A DNA stretch of 35,516 nucleotides from positions 1 through 35,516 of the forward strand of contig JAJDBZ010000294.1 in NCBI GenBank assembly GCA_029261095.1, given 5' to 3'. The notes below the pieces were generated by a model. It ran no database searches and was not told where the DNA came from. It saw nothing but the letters and a program-made list of their open reading frames with translations. Positions 1 to 7,870 of the stretch are shown here, piece after piece (positions within the stretch are counted from its first letter, which is position 1; each line of letters opens with the position of its first letter). Made by a program: the position numbers and the translations under genes. Source of the stretch: Candidatus Omnitrophota bacterium. GTDB taxonomy: Bacteria; Hinthialibacterota; Hinthialibacteria; OLB16.

Positions 1-1266
1 TTTCTCGAGCGATTCCCGGCTCCCATCGGAGATATCCTTGGCGGTGGCGACCTTATCCTTGAGGTCTCTGAATTTTTGGGAGAGATCTTTGGGGATTTTT
101 TTGGAAATCGGAGATAGGGATTCCTTCGATTTCTGGCCTCCACTGGGAACACCCACAGCTGCATACTCATCGGATAAGAGAATCTCTTTGATCAGTGCCT
201 TCGTGCTGTATTCATTCTGTTGCAAGAACACGCCGAGTGAGTTCAAGAGATCTCGGTCCCGGTAATCGATATCCCTGTGAAGTAGGAATCGGTAGATGTG
301 TTGTGCCATGGTCCGGGCAAACCGAGGGTCATTGGCAATGTAATTTCCCAAATCTTTGAGTCCCGAGCTGGGGTATCCGTAGTAAGTGGGGGTTCGTTCC
401 AGATGAAGTTCAGCGCTCTTCATTCCCTGCTTGGAGAATGTGGTAAAGGTCTCTTTCGCATAGGAACTGGAACCTTCGGGTCCGATCGAAAAACCATAGA
501 GATGCGCCCCTATGCCATCGAGAGTGCTATGGCAGGCGACACATCCGATGTTGTTTCGTGTGGCATCGAGAAGATCGAGTTCCGGATCGGCCGCACCCAA
601 CCTCAGATCGACCGAGACATCTCGAAGGAGATGATCGTCATCGAGAAAGATCCGCGTAATCTGGTTGGCACGATGACGCTGCTTGTTGGAAAGTGTGGAT
701 GTGTATCTGAAATAGAAAGAGGTTTGGGAGAGGACTCCGGCGTGCTCGCGCCCATCCAAGTAACGGCCCCTTCGCCATTGATCCGAATAGTCGTTCCCAT
801 CATAAGAGATGTCCCAGAACCAGGCGAGCGTTGAATTTGCCACAGTATAATCGGCGGCAACCAGTTCGGTGAGCGGGAGATTATTTTCAACAATATATTG
901 GAAGAGACGAACAGGCTCCTCGCCCACCGCCTTAGTCACATCCCACCGAGAGTCCTCGTTCTGGTAATCATAGGAGTCCCGGAAATACTCTACAAAGACG
1001 TTCCGGGTCAGGAAAATATCGTTCCCCATCCAAAGAAGACGATCTCTAAACTCTATGCTTTCCATATACTGATCGATCAAGTTTGGAATCCCCGCTTCGG
1101 AGGTCTGTAGATCGGATTCGGAAGGAAGGGTCCCCTTCAGGTCAAGGCTGATTCGGCGAATGGTTTCTTGAGGAGAGAGTTTTATAAGGTCTTGGGCAGA
1201 TCCTGAGGTGTGTGAGAACCCGATGATGCAAATGAGGAAGCAGAGTGAAATTTGGAGTTTTTTCAT
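1..1266 (-). CDS. Secreted CxxCH protein, DUF1592/DUF1588-like (partial, C-terminus outside window)
   Basis: The reading frame is open from ATG at 1266 to the window edge (422 codons), so the 3' end is missing. The N-terminus has a Lys-Lys start, a hydrophobic stretch (about residues 4-18) and a likely cleavage site near residue 24, so the protein should be exported. A CVACH motif (residues 242-246) is a canonical c-type haem attachment site. It is followed by LDGIGAHLYGF, the layout seen in the planctomycete-type DUF1588/DUF1592 cytochrome-like proteins (CxxCH...D..G..L..FD). Further on, HLERTPTYYGYPSSGLKDLG and a helical segment with repeated Arg/Asp residues also fit that family. Only one CxxCH is visible. 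The role is probably periplasmic or outer-membrane redox or polymer degradation; the substrate is unknown. No strong Shine-Dalgarno is visible. Family assignment is from motif memory and moderately sure; the coding frame is certain. Confidence 0.7.
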   Translation of the reverse strand, partial: MKKLQISLCFLICIIGFSHTSGSAQDLIKLSPQETIRRISLDLKGTLPSESDLQTSEAGIPNLIDQYMESIEFRDRLLWMGNDIFLTRNVFVEYFRDSYDYQNEDSRWDVTKAVGEEPVRLFQYIVENNLPLTELVAADYTVANSTLAWFWDISYDGNDYSDQWRRGRYLDGREHAGVLSQTSFYFRYTSTLSNKQRHRANQITRIFLDDDHLLRDVSVDLRLGAADPELDLLDATRNNIGCVACHSTLDGIGAHLYGFSIGPEGSSSYAKETFTTFSKQGMKSAELHLERTPTYYGYPSSGLKDLGNYIANDPRFARTMAQHIYRFLLHRDIDYRDRDLLNSLGVFLQQNEYSTKALIKEILLSDEYAAVGVPSGGQKSKESLSPISKKIPKDLSQKFRDLKDKVATAKDISDGSRESLEK

Positions 1267-1650
1267 TTTGTTCGACTTGATCGAATGTTGCCTGATTCCT
1301 TTGCTGTTGGAACTGCTTTCTCGAAGTATATGGGAAGAAATACCCCTTTTTCTCCGATTGACCCAAACCTGACAAGAATTATAAATAAGATTGATTTGCA
1401 ACGACAACTCTAATTTCTTTTCAAACTTTTCAAGTTTAACAAATACAAAGGGTTATATGACCCAGAAATCTGAGAATTACTGGGATTCCGTCCAGGTTCT
1501 CGATCTGAAACTTGATTCGATCATTTTTCCTTGTAGGGTTTCGATTGAGGTGCTTCGGGTGAGACTCAAGCGACCTGAACCCTCATGGGGAGATGAAAAA
1601 CCCCGGATCCAAGGCATCGTAAACGGAGTCTAACGGTCCGCAAGGAAGGA
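1267..1650. other. Intergenic region, no supported gene
   Basis: This stretch lies upstream of the minus-strand cytochrome-like gene and is AT-rich between about 1370 and 1450, as expected for a promoter region. An 80-codon open frame (1391-1633) has no Shine-Dalgarno and no recognisable protein features. Its last part may belong to the broken gene that follows. I see no RNA gene or repeat here. Confidence 0.4.
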
Positions 1651-2019
1651 GTCGTATTGATGACTTTCCCAAAGACAACGGAGACACAAAGAAGTATCCC
1701 TACCTGCAACCGGTTTCTGTGGCCGGTCAGGGATTCGGTAGATTAGCCCCACACTGGACCCAGATTAAATCCGAACGTTCTTCGAATATCATCGTATTCA
1801 ACGCCTTCTCTGATTTGGAAGGGTGCTGTGTGCACCCGGTCGAGGATATTCATTCTCTAGAACCCCACCGATCTCTACTTTGATGAGACCCGCGTGGGCG
1901 GGACGCTACGTTCGCCCTCTTGGTGGGAAAGTCTCATTCTGGCACTATCCCCGGATTACATCGGAATTCCCCTCACATCGAGGATGTCGACTCAATATCT
2001 TTTCTACGGAGGTTCATAA
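1651..2019 (+). pseudogene. Probable 3' remnant of a broken gene upstream of the xylose-isomerase gene
   Basis: Two consecutive segments read like protein but in different frames. In the frame of position 1659 the translation from about 1651 to 1857 is protein-like (KKYPYLQPVSVAGQGFG, then APHWTQIKSERSSNIIVFNA), then stops at 1882-1884. In the frame of position 1861 it continues as NPTDLYFDETRVGG, then LRSPSWWESLILALSPDY, and ends with TAA at 2017-2019. That stop sits one base before the ATG of the next gene, with the next gene's Shine-Dalgarno inside it, which is typical operon geometry. A shift near 1858 (a TAG blocks the second frame there) would join the two. I do not recognise the family. 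It could also be a sequencing indel in an intact gene, or chance. Confidence 0.35.
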
Positions 2020-2020
2020 A

Positions 2021-3067
2021 ATGGCGGTCAAGAAAAAGAAGAAGGCGGTGTACCGTTTCTCGTTCGGTCCCTGGAATATCCATGAGGGAGCCGATCCATT
2101 CGGGCCGCCTGTCCGCGACTCTTTCAGTTGGGATGAAAAGATCAAGACTTATCGGAAGCTCGGTTTCAAGGGAATCCAGTTTCATGATGACGATGTCGCC
2201 GATGCCTCCCTCCCCTTCCGTGCCGCGATGGAGCGAGCCAAGGAAGTCAAGAATATCCTGGCTGGCGAGGGACTCGAAGCGGAGTTCACCGCACCGCGTA
2301 TGTGGGAAGACGATCGCGGGATCGATGGAGCATTCACCGCCAACGATGCAAAGGTCCGCAAATGGGCGGTCGACCGGACGAAGCGGTGCATCGATATCGG
2401 GAACGTATTAGGAACTCACAAGATGGTCATCTGGCCAGCACGTGAGGGGACCTATATCCGGGAGGCGAAGGACGCGGCGCTGGCTTACGATCGCTTTGTC
2501 GATTATTTGAACAAGGCGTTGGCTTATGATGATAAACTCAAGATCTTGATCGAACCGAAGCCAAACGAGCCGATGGATCTCGCTTATTGCCCGACGATCG
2601 GTCATGCCATCGGGCTGGCCTATCGGACCAAGGATCCGAACCGGGTCGGGGCTCTGATCGAATCGGCGCATGCGATTCTAGCCAACCTCGATCCCTCGGA
2701 TGAGATGGCCTATGCGATCTCACACAAGAAGCTCTGGTCGGTGCACCTCAACGATCAGAACAGTTTGAAGTACGACCAAGACAAGGTTTTCGGTTCCGCC
2801 AATCTCCGCCGCGCTTTCAATCAAGTGATGGTGTTGGAGGAGGCCTCGTACGGAAACAACGGCGAATGGGTCGGCTTGGACATCAAAGTGATGCGGACCC
2901 AGAAGCGGGAAAACTCTTTCCTCCATCTCAAGAACAGCCGTGAGATTTTCATGAAGTTGGTGAAAGTCGCTCGCGGCATCAACAAGAAAGAGGTCGAGGC
3001 GCTCCGCGAAGAAAGAGACTATGAGACCTTGGACCGGTTGATTCTCAATCATCTGATGGGTGTCTAG
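2021..3067 (+). CDS. Xylose isomerase family TIM-barrel sugar isomerase
   Basis: The protein has 348 residues. The start is the ATG at 2021 (MAVKKKKKAVYRF), chosen because ACGGAGG ends 8 bases upstream; the open frame extends further but only through the remnant gene. The sequence follows the short actinobacterial XylA pattern: FGPWNIHEGADPFG, FHDDD (His55, Asp58), FTAND (105-109), W138 with AREG, IEPKPNEP (Glu178, Lys180), Glu214 and His217, then KYDQD (Asp252, Asp254) and LDIK (Asp287). These match the metal and substrate residues E181, K183, E217, H220, D255, D257 and D287 of the Streptomyces enzyme. The ligand equivalent to D245 is His242 here (VHLNDQN). It should interconvert an aldose and a ketose in the cytoplasm with divalent metal, but the altered ligand makes xylose itself uncertain as substrate. 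No xylulokinase or transporter lies nearby. Confidence 0.85.
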   Translation: MAVKKKKKAVYRFSFGPWNIHEGADPFGPPVRDSFSWDEKIKTYRKLGFKGIQFHDDDVADASLPFRAAMERAKEVKNILAGEGLEAEFTAPRMWEDDRGIDGAFTANDAKVRKWAVDRTKRCIDIGNVLGTHKMVIWPAREGTYIREAKDAALAYDRFVDYLNKALAYDDKLKILIEPKPNEPMDLAYCPTIGHAIGLAYRTKDPNRVGALIESAHAILANLDPSDEMAYAISHKKLWSVHLNDQNSLKYDQDKVFGSANLRRAFNQVMVLEEASYGNNGEWVGLDIKVMRTQKRENSFLHLKNSREIFMKLVKVARGINKKEVEALREERDYETLDRLILNHLMGV

Positions 3068-3132
3068 GAGATTGTTTTTACACAGTGGTATGGAACCGTT
3101 AGTTTGAGTGGACCCATGAACGGAGATTTTTG

Positions 3133-4167
3133 ATGGCACGAGTGAAAGTGATCGGAGTCGCGGGATATTCGGGGAGCGAACTCGCGCGACTTCTGATCCA
3201 GCACCCCCATATGGATTCGATCCTATTGATCGATCGGAGAGCGGAGGAACCGACACCCATCTGGAAGTACCGGGCGAGCCTGCGCGGGACGACCGACCAG
3301 ATGGTGGTGGGGAAGGATGACAGTTCCAAAGCGGATGCGGTTTTTTTCGCAACTCCCGATGGGGTGGCCATGAACCATGCCAAGGATCACCTCGAATCGG
3401 GAGCAAAAGTGATCGACTTCTCAGGCGATACACGACTCCGGAGCCCAGAGACCCATCAGAAGTGGTATGGGATCGAGCACACAAACCCGAGTTTGCTCAA
3501 GGAGGCGGTCTACGGTCTTCCGGAACTGCACCGTGAGGAGATCAAGAAAGCCAATGTGATCGCCAATCCCGGCTGCTATCCCACCGCAACCATCCTTGGC
3601 TTCGCTCCGATGGTGAAAAAGGGTTGGATCGATACCTCGACTCTGATCGCCGACGTGAAATCGGGAGTCTCCGGTGCCGGCAAACACCTGAACACACGGA
3701 TGCATTTCGCGGAGTGCGAATCGAATTTCAATGCGTACAAGGTGACGGGTCACAAGCACACACCGGAGATCGAACAGGAATTGAGTCTTCTTGCTGGTTC
3801 GGATCTGACAGTTAACTTTATTCCACACCTCTGGCCAGTGACTCGTGGTATTCTGGCAACTCTCTATTCGACGCTCACCGGAGGCCACTCAGTGGAAGAG
3901 ATCCAGGCCGAGTATGAATCCTTTTATGAAACCCACCCCTTTGTCCGTGTCCTTCCCCAGGGCGAGGAGACCTGCCTCAAGGCGGTACAGGGATCGAATT
4001 TCCTGGACATCTCTGTTCATGTCGACAGTCGAAACAGCCGTCTGATTGTCACTGTAGTCGAGGACAACCTGATCAAAGGTGCCGCTGGTCAGGCCGTGCA
4101 GAATATGAACCTGGCACTCGGGTTCGAGGAGACCGCGGGACTGATGCAGCCGGGGTTGTGGTTGTAG
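3133..4167 (+). CDS. argC: N-acetyl-gamma-glutamyl-phosphate reductase
   Basis: ArgC reduces N-acetyl-glutamyl-5-phosphate to the semialdehyde with NADPH, the third step of arginine synthesis, in the cytoplasm. The 344-residue length is typical. The N-terminal dinucleotide fold is seen as VIGVAGYSGSELARLL (residues 6-21). FFATPDGVAM and VIDFSGDTRL follow, and the catalytic cysteine is Cys148 in ANPGCYPT. GHKHTPEIEQEL carries the conserved His of the C-terminal catalytic half, and the end (KGAAGQAVQNMNL) is the family signature. The start is the ATG at 3133, supported by ACGGAG seven bases upstream; a TTG directly before it (3130) is less likely. It stands 65 bp after the isomerase gene, with no other arginine gene in view, so the two may simply be cotranscribed. 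Confidence 0.96.
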   Translation: MARVKVIGVAGYSGSELARLLIQHPHMDSILLIDRRAEEPTPIWKYRASLRGTTDQMVVGKDDSSKADAVFFATPDGVAMNHAKDHLESGAKVIDFSGDTRLRSPETHQKWYGIEHTNPSLLKEAVYGLPELHREEIKKANVIANPGCYPTATILGFAPMVKKGWIDTSTLIADVKSGVSGAGKHLNTRMHFAECESNFNAYKVTGHKHTPEIEQELSLLAGSDLTVNFIPHLWPVTRGILATLYSTLTGGHSVEEIQAEYESFYETHPFVRVLPQGEETCLKAVQGSNFLDISVHVDSRNSRLIVTVVEDNLIKGAAGQAVQNMNLALGFEETAGLMQPGLWL

Positions 4168-4245
4168 ACAACATTGAACAGCCGTGTTCTGCATGAGACA
4201 GAGAATCGGTGCTGTAGCGAATCAGGGAAAACCTAACTTTCGATC

Positions 4246-5448
4246 TCAGAAGAGATCTTCGAAGGAGATTTTCGGGAAGGATTCGAGGGCGGTTCCGGGG
4301 GTGGCGTTGAGGATTTGCCGGTCGTTTTCTTCGGCCCAAAGGTGGGCACAATCGAATTGTTTTTCGGAGATTTCGGGGGCGGGCTTCGAAAAACGTTTGG
4401 ATTCACCAGCGATATAGCGAGGGTCGAAATGAGTCGGGCTCGTGGGGTCGGAGGAGTCCCAGAATTCAGCCTGCCCGATAGTCTCTCCTTTTTCTTTTTT
4501 CATCTCAGTCTTCACCTCTCGGTAAGTCCTTAGAAATTGATGGAGCGGGGTTCCTTCGATGAATCGAAAGAGTCTTCTTCTCGCGCCAATCTTCCAGACC
4601 TGAAAAGGAGAGAGCGAATCGTTTACGCCCTCCTTGAATTCGAACCGGTGGTCGACACCGACTAGAATGATCGGATCGCAACCCATCACTGCAGCGATTT
4701 GGAGGAGGAGATAGGTGACTGTACTCCCGAGATAAATCGAATTCTCCGAGGCAGAGAATCGTGGATCGGCCACATGCCGGTTATCGATGTTCAGCGGGCA
4801 GGAGTTTTCGAAATGAAGGAGGGGGAGGTACTCCATCGAGAAGAATTTTGGAATCTCCGATGGAATATGCTTTTCGTACTCCGTTCCATATTCCTCCATC
4901 TGCAGCCAGTCGCCGATCCCCCAATAGTTGAAGGGGTATCCCCATTTCTCAAACCCGAGGTAACAGCGATTCGACCCGAGTGTGACCTCGTCCTTGAGAA
5001 GAGTCATATCGATATCATTCAGGCTCGGACCATTTCCCACTACGAAACAGCGTTTACCTTTATGGAGGTCCACAAAATGGTCGAGGAGATAAGGAATAGT
5101 GACTCGTTTCGAACCGGCGAGCGAGTAAAACTCGAATTCTCTAAACCCCCTGTTCCAGAGTTCCCGGACTAATGGATAGATGGGAGTCCAATCGGGTCGG
5201 GTCGTTTCCGGATAAAAGGCGAGAGGGACACTGTCCACTTGGACAGGGAGAACCGCGACTGTTCCCGTCGAGGCGGCTCCTGGGCCTTCAAGCGGTTTTA
5301 TGTTCGGAAAATTCTCGGTCAATCTTCTGCGTTCTTCAGGGTCGGGTGAAAAGAAAGCGGTTTCAATCTCGGGTTCGTGACGGTGGGAGCTCAACCACCT
5401 TTCGGCTAGGGTCGAGTCTTGCGGGATATAGAGAAAAAAGTTTGACAT
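4246..5448 (-). CDS. DUF115 / MptE-like protein (MAF-type glycosyltransferase-like)
   Basis: This 400-residue protein has the DUF115 core in its middle: RCFVVGNGPSLNDIDM (residues 133-148) followed by TLGSNRCYLGF (156-166), the nucleotide-sugar or pterin-pyrophosphokinase-like signature of PF01973. A later block, MGCDPIILVGVDHRFEF, is also conserved in the family. DUF115 members include archaeal MptE pterin enzymes and the bacterial motility-accessory (MAF) glycosyltransferases that move nonulosonic acids. Beside a glycan cluster, the glycosyltransferase reading is favoured, but no sialic or pseudaminic acid synthesis gene is visible. The N-terminal 130 residues are not recognised. It is divergent from the GT4 gene (250-bp gap) and convergent with argC. 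The start at 5448 has only a weak AGAAAG Shine-Dalgarno. Confidence 0.8.
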   Translation of the reverse strand: MSNFFLYIPQDSTLAERWLSSHRHEPEIETAFFSPDPEERRRLTENFPNIKPLEGPGAASTGTVAVLPVQVDSVPLAFYPETTRPDWTPIYPLVRELWNRGFREFEFYSLAGSKRVTIPYLLDHFVDLHKGKRCFVVGNGPSLNDIDMTLLKDEVTLGSNRCYLGFEKWGYPFNYWGIGDWLQMEEYGTEYEKHIPSEIPKFFSMEYLPLLHFENSCPLNIDNRHVADPRFSASENSIYLGSTVTYLLLQIAAVMGCDPIILVGVDHRFEFKEGVNDSLSPFQVWKIGARRRLFRFIEGTPLHQFLRTYREVKTEMKKEKGETIGQAEFWDSSDPTSPTHFDPRYIAGESKRFSKPAPEISEKQFDCAHLWAEENDRQILNATPGTALESFPKISFEDLF

Positions 5449-5698
5449 GGCTTTCTGGATGGAGAAGGTTCCCTGGATTCGCGAAAGGAATCAAGCGGAA
5501 GCCCTCTGGGAAGGGAGTGGCAGAACTTCTATTCTGCACCCAGGAAGCGTCACAGAGTCCTGCGCGAGGTGAAAATCTCGCGGAATCCGACGAAGTCTCC
5601 CTCGGGGGAATGAGTTTTCAGAGAGCGTTGCCGCTTTCGTTGGGTTCTCTCAATGGCTCAGGCATCCTCGGGCGCTCCGAAAGGTCATAAAAGGCTGA
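5449..5698. other. Divergent promoter region of the glycan block
   Basis: This 250-bp gap separates the DUF115 gene (minus) from the GT4 operon (plus). I searched it for a GG-N10-GC sigma-54 element and for copies of the GTGTCTT inverted repeat seen near 12.9 kb, and found neither. No coding frame, RNA or clear sigma-70 boxes can be supported. Confidence 0.4.
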
Positions 5699-6931
5699 AT
5701 GAAAATCTGCTTAGTACATCGACACTATCCCCCGGTTGGGGGAGGAGGAATCTGCACCTACATCGCCACCCTGGCTCATGGGTTGGTGGATGCCGGGCAC
5801 ACAGTCCATGTCATTGCACGCGCGGAGACCGGCCCGGATCGTGTCGAACAGGACCGGGGAGTGACAATACATCGATTGGCTCCGTTGTCCTCAAACCGGC
5901 TGATGAATATCGGATTGACTGGGATGGGTCATCTTATCCGAAAGGTCAGCGGTAAGTTTGTAAATCGTCTTTGGGCAGGCAGGAGGATCGCGGCCAAGGT
6001 GGAAGAACTCACCTTGCGAGGAGAGATCGAACTGGTTGAAACAGCCGAGTGGGAAGCGGAGCTGTATTGGTATTTGAAAAACTCGAACGAACGCATCCCG
6101 ACGGTGGTCAAACTGCACGGTCCGATGGAGATCATTCGGAGTGTTAATCGAATGAAACGGGACCCGGCTTTCGATTGTCTCGCAAACTGGGAGAGAAGAA
6201 TGACCCTGATGGCCGACCAGGTCACTTGTCCCAGCCTTCACCTGGCCGAAGAGATGTCGAGACGGTGGGGAATGGAAATAGACCAGATTGAGATCATCCC
6301 CTATCCGGTCGATGACAGACAGTTTTCTCCGAAGGAAGAGGCTTCGAAATTTGAGCCTCAAACGATCCTATTTGTCGGCCGCATTGAAAAGAACAAAGGG
6401 GCCGATGTCCTGTTTGCATCCATCCCAAAAATCCTGGAGCGGTTTCCCCGAGCAAAGTTCCGATTGATCGGTTCCGACACACAGACCGGAGAAGGGGGCG
6501 GGTCGTTCCAACAGCAGTTGTTAAGAGGCCTCCCCGACCTTTACCATGCCCAAGTGGAGATGGTTGGGCCAAGGAGTCATGGCGAATTGGTTTCAGTGTA
6601 TCAACAGGCGACCGTGTTTGTCATTCCATCCTTGTTTGACAATTTCCCGAACGCTTGTCTCGAGGCAATGGCTTGCGGTTGCGCGGTATTGGGAAGCGAC
6701 ACAGGCGGAATCCGTGAGATGATCGAGGACAAACATTCGGGCCGCCTCTTCCCGGTAGGAGACTCGAATAGTCTCGCGGAAACACTGATTGAAATGTTGA
6801 GCACGCCCGAGTCCATCGAACATTATGGAAAGATGGCGCGACAGCGGGTTGAGAACGAGTATTCGATGGAGAGAGTCCTGAACAAGACAATGGATTACTA
6901 CGAGAGAACTGTCGGAGTGAAGAAATCCTGA
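5699..6931 (+). CDS. Glycosyltransferase family 4 (GT-B)
   Basis: The 410-residue protein is a retaining GT-B glycosyltransferase. The start MKICLVHRHYPPVGGGG shows the glycine-rich acceptor-side loop (residues 14-17). The donor half begins at TILFVGRIEKNKGADVLF. SLFDNFPNACLEAMACG is the EX7E region; its first acidic residue is Asp314 and the second Glu322. GSDTGGIREMIED and GRLFPVGD complete the nucleotide-sugar site. It should add one sugar to a lipid-linked or nascent surface glycan at the inner face of the cytoplasmic membrane; donor and acceptor cannot be told. The ATG at 5699 follows AAAAGG by about 5 bases. Its stop (TGA) overlaps the next ATG by one base at 6931, so it is the first gene of a coupled glycan operon. 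Confidence 0.93.
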   Translation: MKICLVHRHYPPVGGGGICTYIATLAHGLVDAGHTVHVIARAETGPDRVEQDRGVTIHRLAPLSSNRLMNIGLTGMGHLIRKVSGKFVNRLWAGRRIAAKVEELTLRGEIELVETAEWEAELYWYLKNSNERIPTVVKLHGPMEIIRSVNRMKRDPAFDCLANWERRMTLMADQVTCPSLHLAEEMSRRWGMEIDQIEIIPYPVDDRQFSPKEEASKFEPQTILFVGRIEKNKGADVLFASIPKILERFPRAKFRLIGSDTQTGEGGGSFQQQLLRGLPDLYHAQVEMVGPRSHGELVSVYQQATVFVIPSLFDNFPNACLEAMACGCAVLGSDTGGIREMIEDKHSGRLFPVGDSNSLAETLIEMLSTPESIEHYGKMARQRVENEYSMERVLNKTMDYYERTVGVKKS

Positions 6932-7848
6932 TGGACAACCTGCTTTCTGTAGTGGTCCCAACTCGGAACCGTGGCGATATCTCCGAATGTCTCAGGCATC
7001 TGTTCGACATCCGTTACCGTCCCTTGGAGATCATTGTGATTGACCAGAGTGAGGACGACCGTACGGAAGAGTCTGTATCGAGGTTTCTCGAAACCCATTC
7101 TCAACCGGATATTCCATTTCAGTATCATCGTTCTGAGACAGTGGGTTTGGATGTCTCAAGGAACGAAGGGATACGTCTTTCGAAAGGAAGTTGGATCGCC
7201 TTTGTCGATGACGATTGCCTAGTCGAATCGGGATGGGGAGAGGGTTTGGTCGAATCGCTTGGATCCGGGTCCAATATCGGAATGGTGTTTGGCCAGACTC
7301 GTGCTTATTACACAAAACCGGAAGAAGGTTTTCGGACCCGAATCTCGATCAAGGACTCTCCGGATAGAAAAATTTTCCGGAGTCATCGCGAAATCATGGT
7401 TCGGTCGGTCGGCATGGGTGGAAATATGTCGGTTTCCCGCAAGGCGATTGAGGCAGCGGGTTTCTTCGATGAGCACCTCGATCATGGGACACGTCTCCCC
7501 GGGGCTGGAGACTATGAGATGAGTTATCGAATCTTGAAGAGTGGGTTTCATGCGATATACGAACCGAAAGCCATCAGTTTGCACAAGAGAAAGATCCCTT
7601 GGCCGAATTATTTGATGACCGAACAAGGGTATTCGATAGGACGCGCGGCGGCTCTCTTGAAACATGCTCGGAAGGGTGACCCGATCGCGGCTCTCGCGCT
7701 TCTTGGAGAAGGGTTCAAACGGTTCGCGGAGATTGGCTATCACTTGGTTGTCACTCGCCAGTCAAAGATGATTCAGCGCGCTTTCAAGCGGGCCAGGGGA
7801 TACGCAATCGGAATCCGAAAGGGGGCGAAGACCCAGTGGGACCTCTAG
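6931..7848 (+). CDS. Glycosyltransferase family 2 (GT-A)
   Basis: The 305-residue protein starts with LLSVVVPTRNRGD, the GT2 donor-site opening, followed by EIIVIDQSEDD. FVDDDCLVE carries the DxD metal-binding motif. GNMSVSRKAIEAAGFFDE and GAGDYEMSYRILKSG form the acceptor-binding and catalytic-base region (the ED/GD...R block). No membrane segments are evident, so it is probably a soluble or peripherally attached sugar transferase working on a surface polymer with the neighbouring enzymes. The TGATG one-base overlap with the GT4 gene argues for translational coupling. The sugar specificity cannot be read from sequence. Confidence 0.93.
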   Translation: MDNLLSVVVPTRNRGDISECLRHLFDIRYRPLEIIVIDQSEDDRTEESVSRFLETHSQPDIPFQYHRSETVGLDVSRNEGIRLSKGSWIAFVDDDCLVESGWGEGLVESLGSGSNIGMVFGQTRAYYTKPEEGFRTRISIKDSPDRKIFRSHREIMVRSVGMGGNMSVSRKAIEAAGFFDEHLDHGTRLPGAGDYEMSYRILKSGFHAIYEPKAISLHKRKIPWPNYLMTEQGYSIGRAAALLKHARKGDPIAALALLGEGFKRFAEIGYHLVVTRQSKMIQRAFKRARGYAIGIRKGAKTQWDL

Positions 7849-7870
7849 TTTTTCGAGTACCCATCGTTCT

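Noticed and set aside
298-834. Open frame on the plus strand (178 codons)
   Set aside because: The minus strand here codes for the CxxCH protein, with signal peptide and haem motif; the plus frame has neither.
4242-4257. Hairpin GATCTC/GAGATC between argC and the DUF115 gene as a terminator
   Set aside because: It overlaps the end of the DUF115 gene, is only 6 bp, and has no T-run.
4699-5172. Open frame on the plus strand opposite the DUF115 gene
   Set aside because: The DUF115 signature is on the minus strand, and the plus frame lacks a ribosome-binding site and domains.
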